DNA of 51,185 bases from an uncultured Traorella sp. (GTDB lineage: Bacteria; Bacillota_I; Bacilli_A; Erysipelotrichales; Erysipelotrichaceae). The DNA lies in the NCBI RefSeq assembly GCF_944327115.1, contig NZ_CALVGS010000054.1, positions 1 to 51,185 on the forward strand, in the 5' to 3' direction. Shown piece by piece: positions 7,964-16,167 of the stretch; position 1 is the stretch's first letter, and each line of letters opens with the position of its first letter. Under the pieces are notes generated by a model that made no database searches, was not told the origin of the DNA, and saw nothing but the letters and a program-made list of their open reading frames with translations. A program made the translations under genes and the position numbers.

Positions 7964-8716
7964 ATGAAAAAATATACCGAAATCAATTCAAAAACGATCG
8001 ATAAATGGTGTGAAGATGGCTGGGAATGGGGCAAGCCTATCAGCCATGAAACCTATCAAAAAGCTTTAGATGGCGAATGGAATGTATTATTAACACCTAC
8101 AAGATTTGTACCTCATGAGTGGTTTGGCCATCTAAAAGGTAAAAAAGTATTAGGACTGGCAAGCGGTGGCGGTCAGCAGATGCCAATCTTTCAGGCACTT
8201 GGGACCCACTGCACCGTTTTGGATTATTCCAAGAAGCAATGTGAAAGTGAAAGATTTGTTGCCCAAAGAGAAGGTTATATGATTGATATCTTATGTAAAG
8301 ATATGACTGATGGACTTCCTTTTGAGGATGAAACTTTTGATCTCATTTTCCATCCTGTATCGAACTGTTATGTTGAAGATGTACAATCCATCTTTAAGGA
8401 ATGCTATCGAGTCTTAAAAAAGGGCGGCAGTTTTCTTGGAGGCTATGACATCGGTATCAACTATATTTTTGATGATGAAGAAAAAACGATTGCCTATGCC
8501 CTGCCATTCAATCCTTTAAAAGATAAAAAGCTCTATGATGACAGCCTAAAAAATGATTGGGGTCTCCAATTCTCACATACGCTTGAAGAACAAATCGGCG
8601 GACAGCTTCAGGCCGGTTTTCAATTATGTGATCTATATGAAGATACTAATGGTGAAGGCAATCTGCACGATCATCATATTCCTACCTTTATCGCAACACG
8701 CTGTATTAAAAAGTGA
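7964..8716 (+). CDS. Class I SAM-dependent methyltransferase (second, different subfamily)
   Basis: This 250-residue methyltransferase has a less usual motif I, VLGLASGGGQQ (about 63-73), instead of GxGxG. It then has VLDYSKKQ at the end of strand 2 and FDLIFHPVSNCY at motif IV. The GLASGGGQQMP form is common in a subfamily of small Firmicutes methyltransferases whose substrate I cannot name. The later segment YRVLKKGGSFLGGYDIG is the usual post-strand-5 turn. AAAGGAG lies seven bases before the ATG. It has its own -10 box and its own terminator, so it is probably a single-gene unit, although it follows another methyltransferase on the same strand. Confidence 0.85.
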   Translation: MKKYTEINSKTIDKWCEDGWEWGKPISHETYQKALDGEWNVLLTPTRFVPHEWFGHLKGKKVLGLASGGGQQMPIFQALGTHCTVLDYSKKQCESERFVAQREGYMIDILCKDMTDGLPFEDETFDLIFHPVSNCYVEDVQSIFKECYRVLKKGGSFLGGYDIGINYIFDDEEKTIAYALPFNPLKDKKLYDDSLKNDWGLQFSHTLEEQIGGQLQAGFQLCDLYEDTNGEGNLHDHHIPTFIATRCIKK

Positions 8717-8745
8717 ACCCTCATCAAAGAAGGTTCACTTTTATC
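8711..8745. terminator. Bidirectional terminator between convergent genes
   Basis: AAGTGAACC (8711-8719) pairs with GGTTCACTT (8732-8740). T residues follow on the plus side (8739-8742) and at least five U residues follow on the minus side. It serves the methyltransferase and the cyclophilin gene. Confidence 0.8.
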
Positions 8746-9283
8746 ATGCCAGATATTTCTTTACAGGTTGAGGTTGACAATCGTGATATTCAATTTTGAC
8801 CGTCTCGATGATTTCATCATCTTTAGGACGCTTGATAACCACATTTTCTTCCTCACAAGGTACATCCACAAGTTCTGCATGTTCAATTCGCTGAATCTCT
8901 TCAAAACCACTGATCACTTTACCAATCATCGCAAACTTCTGATTCAAATGCGTTACATGATCAGAAAGGGTGATAAAGAAACAGCTGGGAACCGATATCT
9001 TATCACCATCTCCCGCCAGTCCTACACAATAGGCATCAAATTTGTGTCTTTCATCGTGAAATTCACCATCACAGACATATTGATAAAATTCACCTTTCGT
9101 TGTTTCATCACACCATGGCTGAAGTACAAAGCCGGGCACCACACGTTCAATAGGCATCTTGTCAAAAGCATGATGTTCGATTGCCTCCATCAGACCACTG
9201 ATCGAATTTGGAGCATGTTCATAAAACAGTTCAATTTTAATTTCCTGATGATTATTCATCACGATAGTCATTACCGGATTCAT
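8744..9283 (-). CDS. Cyclophilin-type peptidyl-prolyl cis-trans isomerase
   Basis: This 179-residue protein has the cyclophilin pattern. It begins with IKIELFYEHAPNSISGLMEA, then RVVPGFVLQ in the place of the usual RVxxxFMIQGG, then SCFFITL (usual SQFFI) and LNQKFAMIGKVISGFEEIQRI (usual LDGKHxVFGxVxxG). The active-site arginine is kept, but several other consensus residues have changed, so activity may be altered. No signal peptide is present, so it is cytoplasmic. Its ATG overlaps the stop of the UPF0210 gene (TAATG), and no clear ribosome site is present, which suggests translation by coupling. It is the last gene of the ACT-UPF0210-cyclophilin operon. Confidence 0.85.
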   Translation of the reverse strand: MNPVMTIVMNNHQEIKIELFYEHAPNSISGLMEAIEHHAFDKMPIERVVPGFVLQPWCDETTKGEFYQYVCDGEFHDERHKFDAYCVGLAGDGDKISVPSCFFITLSDHVTHLNQKFAMIGKVISGFEEIQRIEHAELVDVPCEEENVVIKRPKDDEIIETVKIEYHDCQPQPVKKYLA

Positions 9284-10641
9284 TAGTTTTTCAAGCTCTG
9301 CATCGGTGCAGGAATCTTGCCTCCGCGATCAATCATGACCTGACAGCTGCCTTCATTGACCTTCATGATCGGTCCGCTTCCTAAAAGACCTCCAAATTCA
9401 AGTTCTTCACCGGCAGCCTTGCCAATGGCCGGAATCAGACGTACTGCTGTTGTCTTGGAATTCACCATACCGATGGCAGCTTCATCCGCAATGATACCGC
9501 TGATCGTAGAAGCCGGTGTATCCCCCGGAACAACGATCATATCCAATCCTACGCTGCATACTGCTGTCATTGCTTCCAGTTTTTCAAGCGTTAAAGCACC
9601 GCTGCGGGCAGCCTTGATCATACCGGCATCTTCACTGACCGGAATAAAAGCACCTGATAAACCACCTACACTGCTGCTGGCCATCACACCGCCTTTTTTA
9701 ACGGCATCATTCAGCATCGCCAAACAAGCCGTCGTACCATGTACACCACAGCTGGAAAGACCCATTTCCTCTAAGATATATGCAACCGAATCACCCACAG
9801 CCGGTGTTGGTGCCAATGACAAGTCAACGATGCCAAACGGTACATGCAGGCGGCGACTTGCTTCACTGCCCACCAATTGACCCATACGCGTGATCTTAAA
9901 AGCTGTTTTCTTGACGATATCGGCAATTTCATTCATCGGCAGATCTTTCGGTGCCTTAGCCAACGCACTGCGCACCACACCCGGTCCGCTGACACCTACA
10001 TTGATGACGCAATCTCCTTCACCTACACCATGAAAGGCTCCTGCCATGAACGGATTATCCTCTGGAGCATTACAGAAGACAACCAGCTTCGCAGCCCCGA
10101 TACAATCTTTTTCCTTTGTCATTTCAGCGGCTTCCACGATCTTTTCACCCATCAGCTTGACCGCATCCATATTGATACCGGCCTTCGTGCTTCCGATATT
10201 GACCGAGGAACAAACATGATCCGTCATCGCCAACGCTCTGGGAATCGAATCGATCAATTCTAAATCACCTGCACTAAATCCCTTTTGAACCAAAGCACTA
10301 TAACCGCCAATAAAGTTTACCCCTAGTTCATTGGCACACTTTTCAAGCGTTAAGGCATACTTTACCGGATCGCCCCCACTGACACCTGCCAGAATCGCAA
10401 TCGGCGTCACAGAGATACGTTTGTTGATGATAGGAATTCCATATTCCTTCTCAATATCACAGCCAACAGCGACAAGATCCTTCGCCAATCGTGTAATTTT
10501 CTGATAAATCTTTTCACATGAACGATCGATATCGCTATCCGCACAATCAATCAATGAAATACCCATCGTAATCGTACGGACATCCAGATCCTCTTCATCG
10601 ATCATCTTGATCGTTTCTAATATTTCACTTGCATTCAACAT
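9283..10641 (-). CDS. UPF0210 (DUF711, PFL-like) family protein
   Basis: This 452-residue protein belongs to the UPF0210/DUF711 family, often labelled PFL family protein. Recognisable stretches include [28 protein letters not shown] and [18 protein letters not shown]. The family fold is related to pyruvate formate-lyase-type barrels, but no glycyl-radical motif is visible and the biochemical role is not known to me. The gene starts just seven bases after the small ACT protein gene, with AGGTGAG as ribosome site. The pairing of UPF0237 (ACT) with UPF0210 is common in Firmicutes and streptococci and suggests a shared function, perhaps with the ACT protein sensing an amino acid or other ligand. 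Confidence 0.92.
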   Translation of the reverse strand: MLNASEILETIKMIDEEDLDVRTITMGISLIDCADSDIDRSCEKIYQKITRLAKDLVAVGCDIEKEYGIPIINKRISVTPIAILAGVSGGDPVKYALTLEKCANELGVNFIGGYSALVQKGFSAGDLELIDSIPRALAMTDHVCSSVNIGSTKAGINMDAVKLMGEKIVEAAEMTKEKDCIGAAKLVVFCNAPEDNPFMAGAFHGVGEGDCVINVGVSGPGVVRSALAKAPKDLPMNEIADIVKKTAFKITRMGQLVGSEASRRLHVPFGIVDLSLAPTPAVGDSVAYILEEMGLSSCGVHGTTACLAMLNDAVKKGGVMASSSVGGLSGAFIPVSEDAGMIKAARSGALTLEKLEAMTAVCSVGLDMIVVPGDTPASTISGIIADEAAIGMVNSKTTAVRLIPAIGKAAGEELEFGGLLGSGPIMKVNEGSCQVMIDRGGKIPAPMQSLKN

Positions 10642-10648
10642 AACTCAC

Positions 10649-10918
10649 CTATATCTTATGCATCGAATTGAAGATATCCTCATGCATCACATGAATCTTC
10701 AACTGATTTTCCTCTCCAAATTGACTCATATGGTCAACAAAATCCTTAAAGTCCACATTAATCTTGCGAATATCAATCATCATGATCATGACAAACATAT
10801 CCTGCATGATATTCTGACTCACTTCAAGAATATTGGCATTTACCTTGGCACATTCACCCGATACCTTCGCTAAGATGCCTCGGTTATCCTTGCCCAAAAC
10901 ACTGATAACAGCTTTCAT
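10649..10918 (-). CDS. ACT-domain protein, UPF0237 family
   Basis: This is an 89-residue stand-alone ACT domain of the UPF0237 type. It starts MKAVISVLGKDNRGILAKVS, which matches the first strand and helix of ACT domains of the GcvR kind, followed by ANILEVSQNIMQDMFVMIMM. The ATG at 10918 has GAGGTG eight bases upstream and is preferred to an earlier in-frame ATG at 10945 that has none. ACT domains usually bind amino acids and control a partner protein. The natural partner here is the UPF0210 protein encoded seven bases downstream. It is the first gene of its operon. Confidence 0.9.
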   Translation of the reverse strand: MKAVISVLGKDNRGILAKVSGECAKVNANILEVSQNIMQDMFVMIMMIDIRKINVDFKDFVDHMSQFGEENQLKIHVMHEDIFNSMHKI

Positions 10919-10936
10919 ATTTTCACCTCGGTATAT

Positions 10937-10965
10937 ATCATACACATTTTTTACTTATTTTTCTA
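10937..10965 (-). promoter_or_regulatory. Likely promoter of the ACT-UPF0210-cyclophilin operon
   Basis: TATGAT (10937-10942) and TAGAAA (10960-10965) are read on the minus strand with a 17-base spacer. The -35 matches TTGACA at four of six positions. Confidence 0.45.
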
Positions 10966-11007
10966 TCCTTTCTGTCAGAATTATTGTAAAATAAAAACGG
11001 TGATTTT

Positions 11008-11652
11008 ATGATAAAAGCAGTCTTATTTGACTTTGATGGTGTCATCTGTGACACTGAACCTCAATTTTTTGAGTATAAATTAAAAAAGATGAATGAAATG
11101 GGATTCCCGGTAACCCGTGAATTTCTTTTAAAAAGAATCGGCGAAAGCTTCCGAGTCATGTTTCCTCGTGAATTTAAGGTCAAAGATCCTGAAAAATACA
11201 TCAATGAATATTATTCAGGTGTCGGACACTCCATTACCGATTATAAAAAGCTGATGTTTCCGGAACTCACCGATCTTTTGGAATACTGTACCAGGAAACA
11301 TCTCATCTGCGCCATTACCTCAAATTCCAAACATGAACGTCTTGAAGCAGCACTTAAAGAGATGGAAATCGATAAATACTTCTATCGTGTCTATTCCAAT
11401 GAAAGCTTAGGGGTCGCTAAACCAAATCCACTATTTTATACCAAAGTCCTTGAGGACCTGCACCTGTCTTGCGAAGAAGCAGTCGTGATCGAAGATTCTG
11501 TTCATGGCATTGCTGCCGCAAAAGATGCTGGTATCTATACGATCGCTAAAAAAGAAAACTATTTCCATATCGATCAATCATATGCCGATACCCAGATCGA
11601 TCAGTTGACAGAAGTCATTGACATCATTGAAAAAAAGAACCAGTCAAAATAA
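11008..11652 (+). CDS. HAD-superfamily phosphatase/phosphomutase, beta-phosphoglucomutase-like
   Basis: This 214-residue HAD hydrolase has all four motifs. The nucleophile loop is LFDFDGVICDTE (residues about 6-17), motif II is ITSNS, motif III is the lysine in GVAKPNPLFY, and motif IV is VIEDSVHGIAAAKDAG. The helical cap between motifs I and II is of the C1 type seen in beta-phosphoglucomutase and in sugar or nucleotide phosphatases. The exact substrate cannot be read from the sequence. No sugar-utilisation genes are adjacent. A weak ribosome site (GGTGA) precedes the ATG. It is a single-gene unit ending in a strong shared terminator. Confidence 0.88.
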   Translation: MIKAVLFDFDGVICDTEPQFFEYKLKKMNEMGFPVTREFLLKRIGESFRVMFPREFKVKDPEKYINEYYSGVGHSITDYKKLMFPELTDLLEYCTRKHLICAITSNSKHERLEAALKEMEIDKYFYRVYSNESLGVAKPNPLFYTKVLEDLHLSCEEAVVIEDSVHGIAAAKDAGIYTIAKKENYFHIDQSYADTQIDQLTEVIDIIEKKNQSK

Positions 11653-11681
11653 AGCACCAAGGATCAGATCCTTGGTGCTTA
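11652..11681. terminator. Bidirectional terminator between the HAD gene and hemW
   Basis: A perfect 13-base-pair stem (11652-11664 with 11668-11680) has a CAG loop and T-rich flanks on both sides. It includes the hemW stop codon. Confidence 0.8.
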
Positions 11682-12764
11682 TTCCATAAAATCAATTAAA
11701 ATACTATTCAGTATGGCCCATCCCTCACACGTACATCGAAGATGACCATTCATGATCTCTAAATGATTGCTCCTGACATGCTTTTCGATCGCTTCATGAA
11801 AGACTTTCCTTAAATCTTCATGAAAAACAAGATTGAACCTTTCTAAAGAAACCCCTTGCTTCATCCTTAATCCCATCATGATCATTTCAAACATCTCATC
11901 TGCCTTAGTAAGCTTTGTTTCTTCTCGCTTTAATGTACCCTTTATATAATCATTCAAACGAAACGGCCAATGATAATAAATATGCTCTTCCTTGCCATAA
12001 GCACCTGCACCGATTCCAATAAAATCATCATATTTCCAATAGGCACTATTATGGCGGCTATATCTTCCATAACGACAAAAATTAGAAATTTCATACTGTT
12101 CAAAACCAAATGATTCTAAAACACGGATACCTTCAAAATACATCTTCTCATCCAATTCATCACTCACCTTTTCAATCTTTTTTCTTCCAAAAGCACTATT
12201 TTCTTCAATTGTAAGTGAATAAATGGATACATGTGAGATTTTTTTATTTGAAGCAATCTGTTTTAGATCCGCTAACCAGATATCAAGACTTTGCGTCGGG
12301 AGTCCATAAATCATATCCACACTGATATTTTCAATCCCACATGCATGGATCTCATCAATCTTAGAAAAAATATCTGAAGCGCTGTGATGACGTTCAATGA
12401 TCTGAATCAGATGATCATTAAGTGACTGAACTCCCAGTGAAATGCGATTGACACCGTGCTCTTTCAAAAGCATGATTTTATCTTTTGTAAGATTTTCGAT
12501 GTTGGCTTCGATCGTATATTCGACAGGCTTAAAACAATCACAGGCAGATAAAAGGATCTCTAATTCATCGTATGACAATGAGGTGGGCGTTCCCCCACCG
12601 ATATATAAGGTTTGGATCGGTTCATTCTTTCTGTCTTGAATGTCTTTAATGATCACATCCAGCCATCTTGATGTTAAAAGAGGATGCTTCTTACATCTTT
12701 CAAAATCACAATAGGCACAAATCGAATCACAGAAAGGAACATGGATATACATGGCATTACTCAT
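11679..12764 (-). CDS. hemW: HemW-like radical SAM heme chaperone
   Basis: This radical SAM protein is of the HemW type, a heme-binding relative of oxygen-independent coproporphyrinogen oxidase (HemN). The cluster motif is CDSICAYCDF near the N-terminus (CxxxCxxC), followed by GGGTPTSL, the VNRISLGVQSLN stretch and VDMIYGLPTQ. It lacks the N-terminal extension of true HemN. The ATG at 12764 is chosen because GGGAG lies seven bases upstream, giving 361 residues; an earlier in-frame ATG lies deeper in the previous gene. It overlaps the Spo0A-like gene by eight bases. lepA followed by hemW is a common order in Firmicutes, but here two regulator genes lie between them. Confidence 0.9.
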   Translation of the reverse strand: MSNAMYIHVPFCDSICAYCDFERCKKHPLLTSRWLDVIIKDIQDRKNEPIQTLYIGGGTPTSLSYDELEILLSACDCFKPVEYTIEANIENLTKDKIMLLKEHGVNRISLGVQSLNDHLIQIIERHHSASDIFSKIDEIHACGIENISVDMIYGLPTQSLDIWLADLKQIASNKKISHVSIYSLTIEENSAFGRKKIEKVSDELDEKMYFEGIRVLESFGFEQYEISNFCRYGRYSRHNSAYWKYDDFIGIGAGAYGKEEHIYYHWPFRLNDYIKGTLKREETKLTKADEMFEMIMMGLRMKQGVSLERFNLVFHEDLRKVFHEAIEKHVRSNHLEIMNGHLRCTCEGWAILNSILIDFME

Positions 12765-13401
12765 ACTGACACTCCCTAAAACATGCATCGACAAATTTCG
12801 CATTGCTCAACAAAGAACCGCTGGCATTGATAGCCAAACGAAGATTTTTTTCCACACGACTGCTCGTCGTATGATGTTTCTTTGCTATTGTATCATAGAC
12901 ATCCTTCATGCGAAAGCTGGCATGTTCATTTTCAATATAATATAAGATAGCGCTTTGTAAATAATCAAAGCCCTTGAGATGGGCAGACACACCTCTTTTT
13001 AAACATATCTTTTCAATTCTCTCATAGATGGACAGCTTCATCTTATCATGATCATTCATCATACGTAATAAAAGGAGATACAAGCCTTCATCCGTGATCT
13101 GGTAATCACACTGATAATCCAGATGAAATTTTAAGATGCTTTCGATCAGATCGTCTGTATATTCATTTAAGACACAGATACTTTTTATATTTAATTTCAT
13201 ACATATCTTTTCAAAAGACTCTAAGCGAGGACATTCATCATGATTCAGATCATAGATCATGACATCGATCTTCAGATCCCTGATTTCCTCCATACGCTCC
13301 ATTGATAATTCATAAATCAACAGTTCATGATCAAAACTATATAAATTCCATATTTTTTGAATCAACATCTCATTTTTCACATCATACCCTATTTTTATCA
13401 T
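12757..13401 (-). CDS. Spo0A-type DNA-binding regulator with a degenerate receiver domain
   Basis: The C-terminal 90 residues (about 125-213) closely resemble the DNA-binding domain of Spo0A, the sporulation master regulator. The best matches are GVSAHLKGFDYLQSAI (Spo0A: GVPAHIKGYLYLREAI) and the recognition-helix region IAKKHHTTSSRVEKNLRLAI. The last segment, LSNAKFVDACF, parallels the Spo0A tail, but the loop before it is shorter by roughly 20 residues. The first 115 residues have receiver-like spacing with a possible Asp51 in VMIYDLNHDEC. The paired acidic residues near the N-terminus and a clear switch lysine are missing, so normal phosphorylation is doubtful. It is translationally coupled (ATGA) to the winged-helix gene upstream, with its AAAGGAG inside that gene. 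Confidence 0.72.
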   Translation of the reverse strand: MIKIGYDVKNEMLIQKIWNLYSFDHELLIYELSMERMEEIRDLKIDVMIYDLNHDECPRLESFEKICMKLNIKSICVLNEYTDDLIESILKFHLDYQCDYQITDEGLYLLLLRMMNDHDKMKLSIYERIEKICLKRGVSAHLKGFDYLQSAILYYIENEHASFRMKDVYDTIAKKHHTTSSRVEKNLRLAINASGSLLSNAKFVDACFRECQYE

Positions 13402-14021
13402 AATACTCCTTTATAAACATGCTTCTTTCCGATCTTATGGCAGCCAAGAATTCCTAAATCACACATTCTTGACAAATGTAAGCGTGCTGTTTCATAGCTG
13501 ACATGCAGCTTGTTTTGATAAGTTTCGATATCAAAATAGGTCTGTGCTTCATGTTCATAGAAAATTTGCTGTTTTTTTGTAAGAAAGCTCATCTTATGCT
13601 CATAGTTTATCACTTTCATCAAAGAATGGTGCTCCAAATGCTCAAGCCATTCTAAAAAGGATTTCGTGATATTTTCTTCAAAACTATAAATATAATCAAA
13701 AGTTTGAAGATATTTTTCAGATAAATGATATCGTTGCAGGCATTTCAAGCATTTATCAGGTTCATTTCTTAACATGAAGATCTGGATCATGGGATGTAAG
13801 AAATCATCGTGATGCTTCATATGCCGATGCATCAGCTCTTCGATCCTGGCTGTTAAGACAATGGAGATCCTTTGTCCGTGAAAATTAAAATAGATGCGAA
13901 ACTGATTACGATATTTCTCTATTTCATCGAGGATCAAATGACTTCCCGCCACATCAAAATCATTTCTGATTTCTTCAATAGAAGCATAATACTCGTCGGT
14001 ATATTTCTGTATGAGTTTCAT
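13398..14021 (-). CDS. Unknown protein with a C-terminal winged-helix domain
   Basis: I do not recognise this 207-residue protein as a named family. The C-terminal 50 residues (about 155-207) look like a winged helix-turn-helix: YQNKLHVSYETARLHLSR followed by MCDLGILGCHKIGKKHVY, similar to the winged domains at the ends of Fic proteins and to DeoR-like heads. The N-terminal 150 residues are charged and helical, with no Fic motif (HPFxxGN). It lies between lepA and the Spo0A-like gene and overlaps the latter by ATGA, so the two are probably made together and may regulate the same targets. No ribosome site is visible before the ATG; TATGAT lies 11 bases upstream, so the message could have a very short leader. 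Confidence 0.6.
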   Translation of the reverse strand: MKLIQKYTDEYYASIEEIRNDFDVAGSHLILDEIEKYRNQFRIYFNFHGQRISIVLTARIEELMHRHMKHHDDFLHPMIQIFMLRNEPDKCLKCLQRYHLSEKYLQTFDYIYSFEENITKSFLEWLEHLEHHSLMKVINYEHKMSFLTKKQQIFYEHEAQTYFDIETYQNKLHVSYETARLHLSRMCDLGILGCHKIGKKHVYKGVL

Positions 14022-14075
14022 ATAAAAATTTTATCATATTTAAAGAGCATTTGAAGATTTTCGACATTTTATTAC

Positions 14076-14100
14076 AAAAAAAGGGATCTTTGTCCCTTTT
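14076..14100 (-). terminator. Intrinsic terminator after lepA
   Basis: AAAAGGGA and TCCCTTTT pair (14079-14086 with 14093-14100) around a six-base loop, followed by U residues. lepA is therefore separated from the regulator pair and hemW. Confidence 0.8.
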
Positions 14101-15901
14101 ATTCATCATCAACCGAAAGAATTGCCATGAAAGCTTCCTGTGGCACTTCTACCGAACCTACCTGCTTCATACGCTTCTTTCCTTCTTTTTGTTTTTCCAA
14201 AAGCTTTTTCTTACGGGTAATATCCCCACCGTAACATTTTGCCAAGACATTTTTACGTAACGCCGAGATATTCGTACGGGCAATGATCTTACCGTTCAGG
14301 GCTGCCTGTATCGGAATTTCAAACTGCTGACGTGGAATCAGCTTACGGAGCTTTTCACATAAAGCCTTGCCGCGATTATATGCAAAATCCTTATGGACGA
14401 TACTGCTTAATGCATCGACTACTTCTCCATTTAATAAGATATCCATCTTGGCCAATTTGCTGACGCGATAGCCGCTGAGCTCATAGTCAAAGGAAGCATA
14501 ACCTCTTGATACGGATTTTAAACGGTCAAAGAAATCATAAACGATCTCTCCCAAAGGCAGCTGATATATGATCGATACCCGGCTGTCATCCAAATAGATC
14601 ATATCTTCATAGATACCTCGTTTATTCTGAGCAACTTCCATGACTGCTCCGATATATTCCTTTGGACACATGATCGTTGCCTTTACAAAAGGTTCTTCGA
14701 TACTTTCGATTCGCTGGACTTCCGGAAGCTGTGAAGGATTATCAATATGTATCTGCGTACCATCTGTCAGATTGACATGGTAAACAACGCTGGGTGCCGT
14801 AGCTATGATATCAATATTAAATTCTCTTTCGATACGCTCCTGGATGACATCCATGTGCAAAAGGCCTAAAAAGCCGCAGCGAAATCCAAAACCTAGGGCC
14901 TGTGAGGTTTCAGCCTCAAACTGCAAGGAAGCATCATTAAGCTGTAATTTCTCCAAAGCATCACGTAAATCATTATAGCGATTGCTTTCTACCGGATATA
15001 AGCCACAGTAAACCATCGGATTTAACTCACGGTATCCTGCTAGCGGCTCAATGGCCGAGGCATCTTTTAATGTGATCGTATCACCGACACGTACATCTTT
15101 GATATTTTTTATGGAAGCTGCAATCCAGCCAACCTCTCCGCATACCAGACAATCCTTTTTGATTTCTTTAGGTGTGCGAATACCGCATTCCAGCACTTCA
15201 TATTCAGCACCGGTTGCCATGAACTTCATCGTATCGCCGACCTTGATCATACCTTCCTTGATACAAACCTGTACGATGACACCTCGGTAAGCATCATAAG
15301 CACTATCAAATACGAGTGCTTTTAAACGGTTATGACGATCCCCCTTAGGCGGTGGCACAAGCTTTACGATCTGTTCCAGCACCTCATGTACATTCAAACC
15401 GCTTTTAGCGCTGATCAACGGAGCATTGTGGGCATCCAGTCCGATCACATTTTCAATTTCTTCGATCACACGTTCGGGATCCGCACTCGCCAAATCAATC
15501 TTATTGATGACCGGCAGGATCTCGAGATCATTATCTAATGCCAGATAAACATTGGCCAGCGTCTGTGCTTCAATTCCCTGCGCCGCATCAACGACCAGCA
15601 CAGCCCCCTCACAGGCAGCCAGTGAACGAGATACCTCATAAGTAAAATCGACATGTCCGGGCGTATCAATCAAATGAAAGGTATAGGTTTCGCCATCATC
15701 TGCCTTATAATTCAGCGTAACGGCATTTAATTTGATCGTAATACCTCTTTCCCTTTCAAGATCCATTGTATCGAGCAGCTGATCCTTCATTTCACGAAGA
15801 GCCACTGTATCTGTCATTTCAAGTATGCGATCCGCAAGTGTAGATTTTCCATGGTCAATATGAGCAATAATAGAAAAATTACGAATTTTACTCTGATCCA
15901 T
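14099..15901 (-). CDS. lepA: Elongation factor 4 (LepA), ribosome back-translocase GTPase
   Basis: This 600-residue translational GTPase has full LepA length. The G1 loop is AHIDHGKST, switch II is DTPGHVDF, G4 is NKID, and G5 is in the SAKSGLNV stretch. The LepA-specific C-terminal domain is present ([20 protein letters not shown]). LepA binds ribosomes and is thought to help with mis-translocated or stalled complexes and with initiation. GGAGGG lies six bases before the ATG. It has its own promoter and terminator. The usual downstream neighbour hemW is displaced by two regulator genes. Confidence 0.98.
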   Translation of the reverse strand: MDQSKIRNFSIIAHIDHGKSTLADRILEMTDTVALREMKDQLLDTMDLERERGITIKLNAVTLNYKADDGETYTFHLIDTPGHVDFTYEVSRSLAACEGAVLVVDAAQGIEAQTLANVYLALDNDLEILPVINKIDLASADPERVIEEIENVIGLDAHNAPLISAKSGLNVHEVLEQIVKLVPPPKGDRHNRLKALVFDSAYDAYRGVIVQVCIKEGMIKVGDTMKFMATGAEYEVLECGIRTPKEIKKDCLVCGEVGWIAASIKNIKDVRVGDTITLKDASAIEPLAGYRELNPMVYCGLYPVESNRYNDLRDALEKLQLNDASLQFEAETSQALGFGFRCGFLGLLHMDVIQERIEREFNIDIIATAPSVVYHVNLTDGTQIHIDNPSQLPEVQRIESIEEPFVKATIMCPKEYIGAVMEVAQNKRGIYEDMIYLDDSRVSIIYQLPLGEIVYDFFDRLKSVSRGYASFDYELSGYRVSKLAKMDILLNGEVVDALSSIVHKDFAYNRGKALCEKLRKLIPRQQFEIPIQAALNGKIIARTNISALRKNVLAKCYGGDITRKKKLLEKQKEGKKRMKQVGSVEVPQEAFMAILSVDDE

Positions 15902-15925
15902 TCAATCCCTCCAATTCACTCACCT

Positions 15926-15954
15926 ATTATAAAGAAAACAAAAGAAATAAGCAA
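15926..15954 (-). promoter_or_regulatory. Promoter of lepA
   Basis: TATAAT (15926-15931) and TTGCTT (15949-15954) are read on the minus strand with a 17-base spacer. The -10 lies about 25 bases from the start codon. Confidence 0.75.
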
Positions 15955-15955
15955 T

Positions 15956-15986
15956 AAAAAAGAGATTTGAGTTGGTACCAAATCTC
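15956..15986 (-). terminator. Intrinsic terminator just upstream of the lepA promoter
   Basis: GAGATTTG and CAAATCTC pair (15962-15969 with 15979-15986, as written on the plus strand) around a nine-base loop, followed by six U residues on the minus strand. The loop side also contains the palindrome TTGGTACCAA. nrnA already has its own terminator at 16140-16167, so this one may end a separate short RNA. Confidence 0.65.
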
Positions 15987-16139
15987 CCCTTTCACAAAAT
16001 AGTAAACATTGACAGACATTTCAGACATTTTATTTCGATTCGTTTATAATACTTCTATACATCAAAGATATTCATTAGACAAGCTGCATGCATGAACGAT
16101 AATGTCTAGATATTCTTGCATTATTTTTTTATTATTTAT

Positions 16140-16167
16140 AAAAAAAGCCAGAATTACTTCTGACTTT
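16140..16167 (-). terminator. Intrinsic terminator after nrnA
   Basis: A ten-base-pair stem with one G-U pair (16144-16153 with 16158-16167) has a TTAC loop and is followed by a U run. It overlaps the nrnA stop region. Confidence 0.85.

Noticed and set aside
15956-15986. Possible T-box antiterminator because of GGTACC near the lepA promoter
   Set aside because: The surrounding T-box consensus (AGGGTGGnACCGCG) and a specifier stem are not present, and lepA is not a T-box gene.
15927-16028. A 33-codon minus-strand frame (MSEMSVNVYYFV...) across the nrnA-lepA spacer
   Set aside because: It has no ribosome site and runs through an intrinsic terminator and the lepA promoter, so it is probably chance.
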